Source of the DNA: Leptothrix discophora
GTDB lineage: Bacteria; Pseudomonadota; Gammaproteobacteria; Burkholderiales; Burkholderiaceae_C
DNA: 64,000 bases
Direction: 5' to 3'
Assembly: GCF_030705305.1 (NCBI RefSeq)
Contig: NZ_JAUZEE010000003.1
Span: 186,001-250,000, forward strand
This document shows positions 61,587 to 64,000 of this stretch, in pieces. Each line of letters begins with the position of its first letter. The stretch's first letter is position 1. The notes beneath the pieces were generated by a model that was not told the origin of the DNA, did not search any database, and was given only the letters and a program-made list of their open reading frames with translations. The position numbers and the translations under genes were made by a program.

Positions 61587-61925
61587 GTGGCCACCTATCA
61601 GGAACTGCTCGCCCAGCGCGAGGCGATCGAGCGCCAGCAGGCGGAACTCGAACAGCAGATTGCAGATACCTTGAAAGGCGAGCGCGATGGCGTCATCGGC
61701 CAGATCAAGGGACTGATGGCCGAACACGGGATTACCGTGGCCGACCTGACGCGCGCCGTCGGCCGGAATCCCCGGGCCAGCAGTGCCGATGCATCGGTTC
61801 GCAAGGTCGCACCCAAGTTCCGCGACCCATCGACGGGCGACACCTGGTCGGGCCGCGGACTGAAGCCGAGATGGCTGACCGCCGCGCTGGACGCCGGTCG
61901 CAAGCTGGAAGACTTCGCGGTCTGA
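61587..61925 (+). CDS. H-NS family nucleoid-associated protein
   Basis: A 112-residue H-NS-like protein. An N-terminal coiled coil (QREAIERQQAELEQQI) for oligomerisation is followed by the AT-hook-like DNA-binding end with TWSGRGLKPRW, the family core motif. The GTG at 61587 with GGGGAG upstream is used rather than the longer frame, which starts just after the preceding gene. H-NS proteins silence AT-rich or foreign DNA. Confidence 0.9.
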   Translation: MATYQELLAQREAIERQQAELEQQIADTLKGERDGVIGQIKGLMAEHGITVADLTRAVGRNPRASSADASVRKVAPKFRDPSTGDTWSGRGLKPRWLTAALDAGRKLEDFAV

Positions 61926-62135
61926 CGCGCACCCTGCCCTGCCACCTGGCAGGCCCCACGACCGCCACGACGGCGGGCCCCAACGGGTCCGCCGTCGTCG
62001 TTTCAGGCCAGCACCAGCCCACCCGGCTGCCTGCTCCCGCCCGTGGAATGACCACCGCAACGGACACACGAAAAAGTTGCTAACACGCGCACATCAAATT
62101 CGTCAAGACCCTCAGCCGTTCCACCCCCCAAAAGG

Positions 62136-62164
62136 TTGACAGTGAACCAGGCGGTACCTATGCT
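62136..62164 (+). promoter_or_regulatory. Sigma-70 promoter before the NlpC/P60 gene
   Basis: TTGACA (62136-62141), exactly 17 bases, TATGCT (62159-62164). The -35 is a perfect consensus; the -10 matches four of six. It predicts a transcription start near 62171 and a very short leader to the GTG at 62192. Confidence 0.7.
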
Positions 62165-62191
62165 CCGCTAGGCTTTTTCACGTCCGACACA

Positions 62192-62923
62192 GTGTTTCAC
62201 TTCCGCAACATCCGACGCATCCTGGTGGCTGGCCTTCTGGTCGGTGCTGCCGTGGGCGCGTGGTCGGCACCGTCCGACCTGCCGGGTGGCAGCAACGCCA
62301 GCGCCTCGACGGCCGCTGCGCTGAACGGTCCGATCGCCCAGATGGCCACCAGCGGCGCCGACTCGGTCGCCCGCTTCCTGCAGGACTCCGGCGTGCTGAC
62401 CAACAGCGAAGGCAGCGGCCAGCTGATGCAGCAGATGCGCGGCGTGGCCACCGACCTGGTCGTCTCGGCGATGCAATTTCTCGGCGTGCCCTACAAGCGC
62501 GGCGGCACGACCGAGAACGGCTTCGACTGCAGCGGATTCACCCGCCATGTGTTCGAGAACAGCCTCGGCCTGATCCTGCCCCGTCGCTCGCGTGACCAGG
62601 CCCAGAGCCCGGGTCTGCTGCCCATCCGCAAGGAAGAGCTGCGGCCCGGCGACCTGGTGTTCTTCAACACCATGCGCAGCGCTTTCTCACATGTGGGCAT
62701 CTATGTCGGCGACGGCAAGTTCATCCACGCGCCGCGGACCGGCAGCAAGGTGCGGGTCGAGGACATGCGCGAGGCGTACTGGACCAAGCGCTTCAACGGC
62801 GCACGACGTGCCCCGGCCGCCGCGCAGAACAACGCCGCAGCGGCTGCCGCACTGGCCTCGGGCGGCGACGCCACCGGCCCAAGCACGCTGCGCGCCGAGA
62901 TCGCCGGCGAGAAGCTCCAATAA
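62192..62923 (+). CDS. NlpC/P60 family cysteine peptidase (C40), exported
   Basis: A 243-residue exported hydrolase. Signal peptide at about 1-25 (ILVAGLLVGAAVGAWSA). The NlpC/P60 domain covers about 88-205, with catalytic Cys in FDCSGFTRHVF, His in FSHVGIYVG and a third His in IHAPRTG. It should cleave stem peptides of peptidoglycan in the periplasm. The C-terminal tail is Ala-rich. Start GTG 62192 is supported by the strong promoter just upstream, although no good ribosome binding site is visible. Confidence 0.88.
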   Translation: MFHFRNIRRILVAGLLVGAAVGAWSAPSDLPGGSNASASTAAALNGPIAQMATSGADSVARFLQDSGVLTNSEGSGQLMQQMRGVATDLVVSAMQFLGVPYKRGGTTENGFDCSGFTRHVFENSLGLILPRRSRDQAQSPGLLPIRKEELRPGDLVFFNTMRSAFSHVGIYVGDGKFIHAPRTGSKVRVEDMREAYWTKRFNGARRAPAAAQNNAAAAAALASGGDATGPSTLRAEIAGEKLQ

Positions 62924-63019
62924 GGATCAGCGGCAGGCGGCCGCTGGGCGTCGGCAAGCCGCCGGCTCCGGGGTAGCCCCGACTGCCGGGTGCAGCCCCT
63001 CGCCGGCCACAATCCGTGC

Positions 63020-64000
63020 ATGTCCGAGCGCAACATCATCGCCATCACGCCCGTCGCCGCCACGCCCACCACGGGCTTGCGCATGGCACGTCCGAGCGCC
63101 GCACCAGCCCAGGTCGGCGGGGCCTGGCTGGACGGCCTCGGCCGGCCCCTGCGTGACCTGCGCATCTCGGTCACCGACCGCTGCAACTTCCGCTGCAGTT
63201 ACTGCATGCCCAAGGAAGTGTTCGACAAGGACTACCGCTTCCTGCCGCAAGGCCAGCTGCTCAGCTTCGAGGAAATGGCCCGCGTGGCGCGCATCCTGGT
63301 TGCCCACGGCGTTCAGAAGATCCGCCTGACCGGCGGCGAGCCGCTGCTGCGCAAGAACCTTGAACGCCTGGTCGAGATGCTCGCCGCGCTGCGCACGCCC
63401 GAGGGCCGCCCGGTCGACCTGACCCTGACCACCAACGGCTCGCTGCTGGCGCGCAAGGCCCGCAGCCTGCGCGACGCCGGACTGCAGCGCGTGACGGTCA
63501 GCCTGGACGCGATGGACGACACCATCTTCCGGCGCATGAACGACGTCGACTTCCCCGTCGCCGACGTGCTGGAGGGCATCGCCGCCGCCGAGGCCGCCGG
63601 GCTCGGGCCGATCAAGGTCAACATGGTCGTCAAGCGTGGCACCAACGACCAGGAGGCGCTGCCGATGGCGCGGCATTTCCGTGAACACCACGGTGGCCGG
63701 GTCGTGCTGCGCTTCATCGAGTTCATGGACGTCGGCGCGACCAACGGCTGGCGCATGGCCGAGGTCGTGCCCTCGGCCGAGCTGCGCGACCGCATCGCGG
63801 CGATCTACCCGCTGCACGCGCTGTCGCCGGCCCAGGTCGGCGAGACCGCCGAGCGCTGGGGCTACGACGACGGCCACGGCGAGGTCGGCTTCATCTCCAG
63901 CGTCACCCAGGCCTTCTGCGGCGACTGCAACCGGCTGCGGCTGTCGACCGAAGGCCAGCTCTACCTGTGCCTGTTCGCCGGCCAGGGCCATGACCTGCGC
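63020..64000 (+). CDS. moaA: GTP 3',8-cyclase MoaA (truncated by window edge)
   Basis: The first 327 codons of a radical SAM enzyme. The N-terminal cluster motif CNFRCSYC (CxxxCxxC) and the C-terminal cluster cysteines in [12 protein letters not shown] followed by CLF are both present; GGEP and the substrate-site region [11 protein letters not shown] match MoaA. It rearranges GTP to 3',8-cyclo-GTP in molybdenum cofactor synthesis. The protein has a 30-residue N-terminal extension before the usual start of homology ([19 protein letters not shown]). The last residues, including the GG end, are beyond the window. Confidence 0.93.
   Translation, partial: MSERNIIAITPVAATPTTGLRMARPSAAPAQVGGAWLDGLGRPLRDLRISVTDRCNFRCSYCMPKEVFDKDYRFLPQGQLLSFEEMARVARILVAHGVQKIRLTGGEPLLRKNLERLVEMLAALRTPEGRPVDLTLTTNGSLLARKARSLRDAGLQRVTVSLDAMDDTIFRRMNDVDFPVADVLEGIAAAEAAGLGPIKVNMVVKRGTNDQEALPMARHFREHHGGRVVLRFIEFMDVGATNGWRMAEVVPSAELRDRIAAIYPLHALSPAQVGETAERWGYDDGHGEVGFISSVTQAFCGDCNRLRLSTEGQLYLCLFAGQGHDLR

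Overview
The window looks like a chromosomal segment of a high-GC betaproteobacterium of the order Burkholderiales, perhaps a Sphaerotilus/Leptothrix/Rubrivivax-type organism. The reasons are strong G/C bias at third positions, a fused amino-acid-kinase/GNAT argA next to yggX, Bug/TTT-type receptors, biotin-independent malonate decarboxylase genes, and FisR-controlled persulfide genes. The species is a guess. Nearly all ORFs antisense to real genes are GC-driven shadows.

Layout. (1) 1-2653: a truncated secreted protein, then a Tat-exported dienelactone-hydrolase-like protein divergent from a GlxA-type AraC regulator. (2) 2824-13540: two blocks of reduced-sulfur metabolism. On the minus strand a persulfide dioxygenase, a phosphatase/rhodanese-like::SQR fusion and a SulP transporter form an operon. 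It has a sigma-54-like promoter and repeated sites in front of a divergent fisR. On the plus strand a methyltransferase, a split YeeE/YedE transporter and a persulfide dioxygenase-rhodanese fusion follow. A Crp/Fnr-type regulator and a His-rich GlcG/HbpS-like protein lie between. (3) 13541-16445: an eroded segment with a TIGR02450 protein, an inverted intergenic repeat pair around a diheme cytochrome c peroxidase, and a broken tyrosine recombinase. (4) 16446-22000: a cyanate block (ABC transporter, cyanase) with a two-component system. (5) 22040-30213: mdcACDEGBH for malonate decarboxylation, with an orphan TTT receptor and a LysR regulator. (6) 30388-31492: a hipA pseudogene beside tRNA-Pro(UGG). 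(7) 31538-37596: fructose-type uptake (PfkB kinase divergent from ABC genes frcBCA, an RbsD/FucU mutarotase and a ROK repressor), with two matching palindromic operators in the divergent promoter region. (8) 37934-53697: about 17 tightly packed genes joining a chemosensory pathway to an RsbR-S-T-X stressosome/partner-switching module. (9) 53782-64000: hrpA, a VOC protein, argA, yggX, a Fur-box-preceded iron-binding protein, an H-NS-like protein, an NlpC/P60 peptidase and the start of moaA.

The most unusual region is 37934-53697. A soluble receptor with two MCP signalling tips, a protein made of three CheW domains, CheB, a HEAT-repeat protein, CheR, CheY, CheA, a second CheY and a small soluble MCP run directly, with 1-30 base gaps or ATGA overlaps, into a receiver protein, RsbR, RsbS, RsbT, a second RsbT-like ATPase and an RsbX-like phosphatase. 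The last gene joins an RsbU-like RsbT-binding domain to a PAS-histidine kinase. This suggests a route in which chemosensory and stressosome inputs meet at a kinase instead of at a sigma-B cascade. The physical arrangement is seen directly; the signalling logic is inference.
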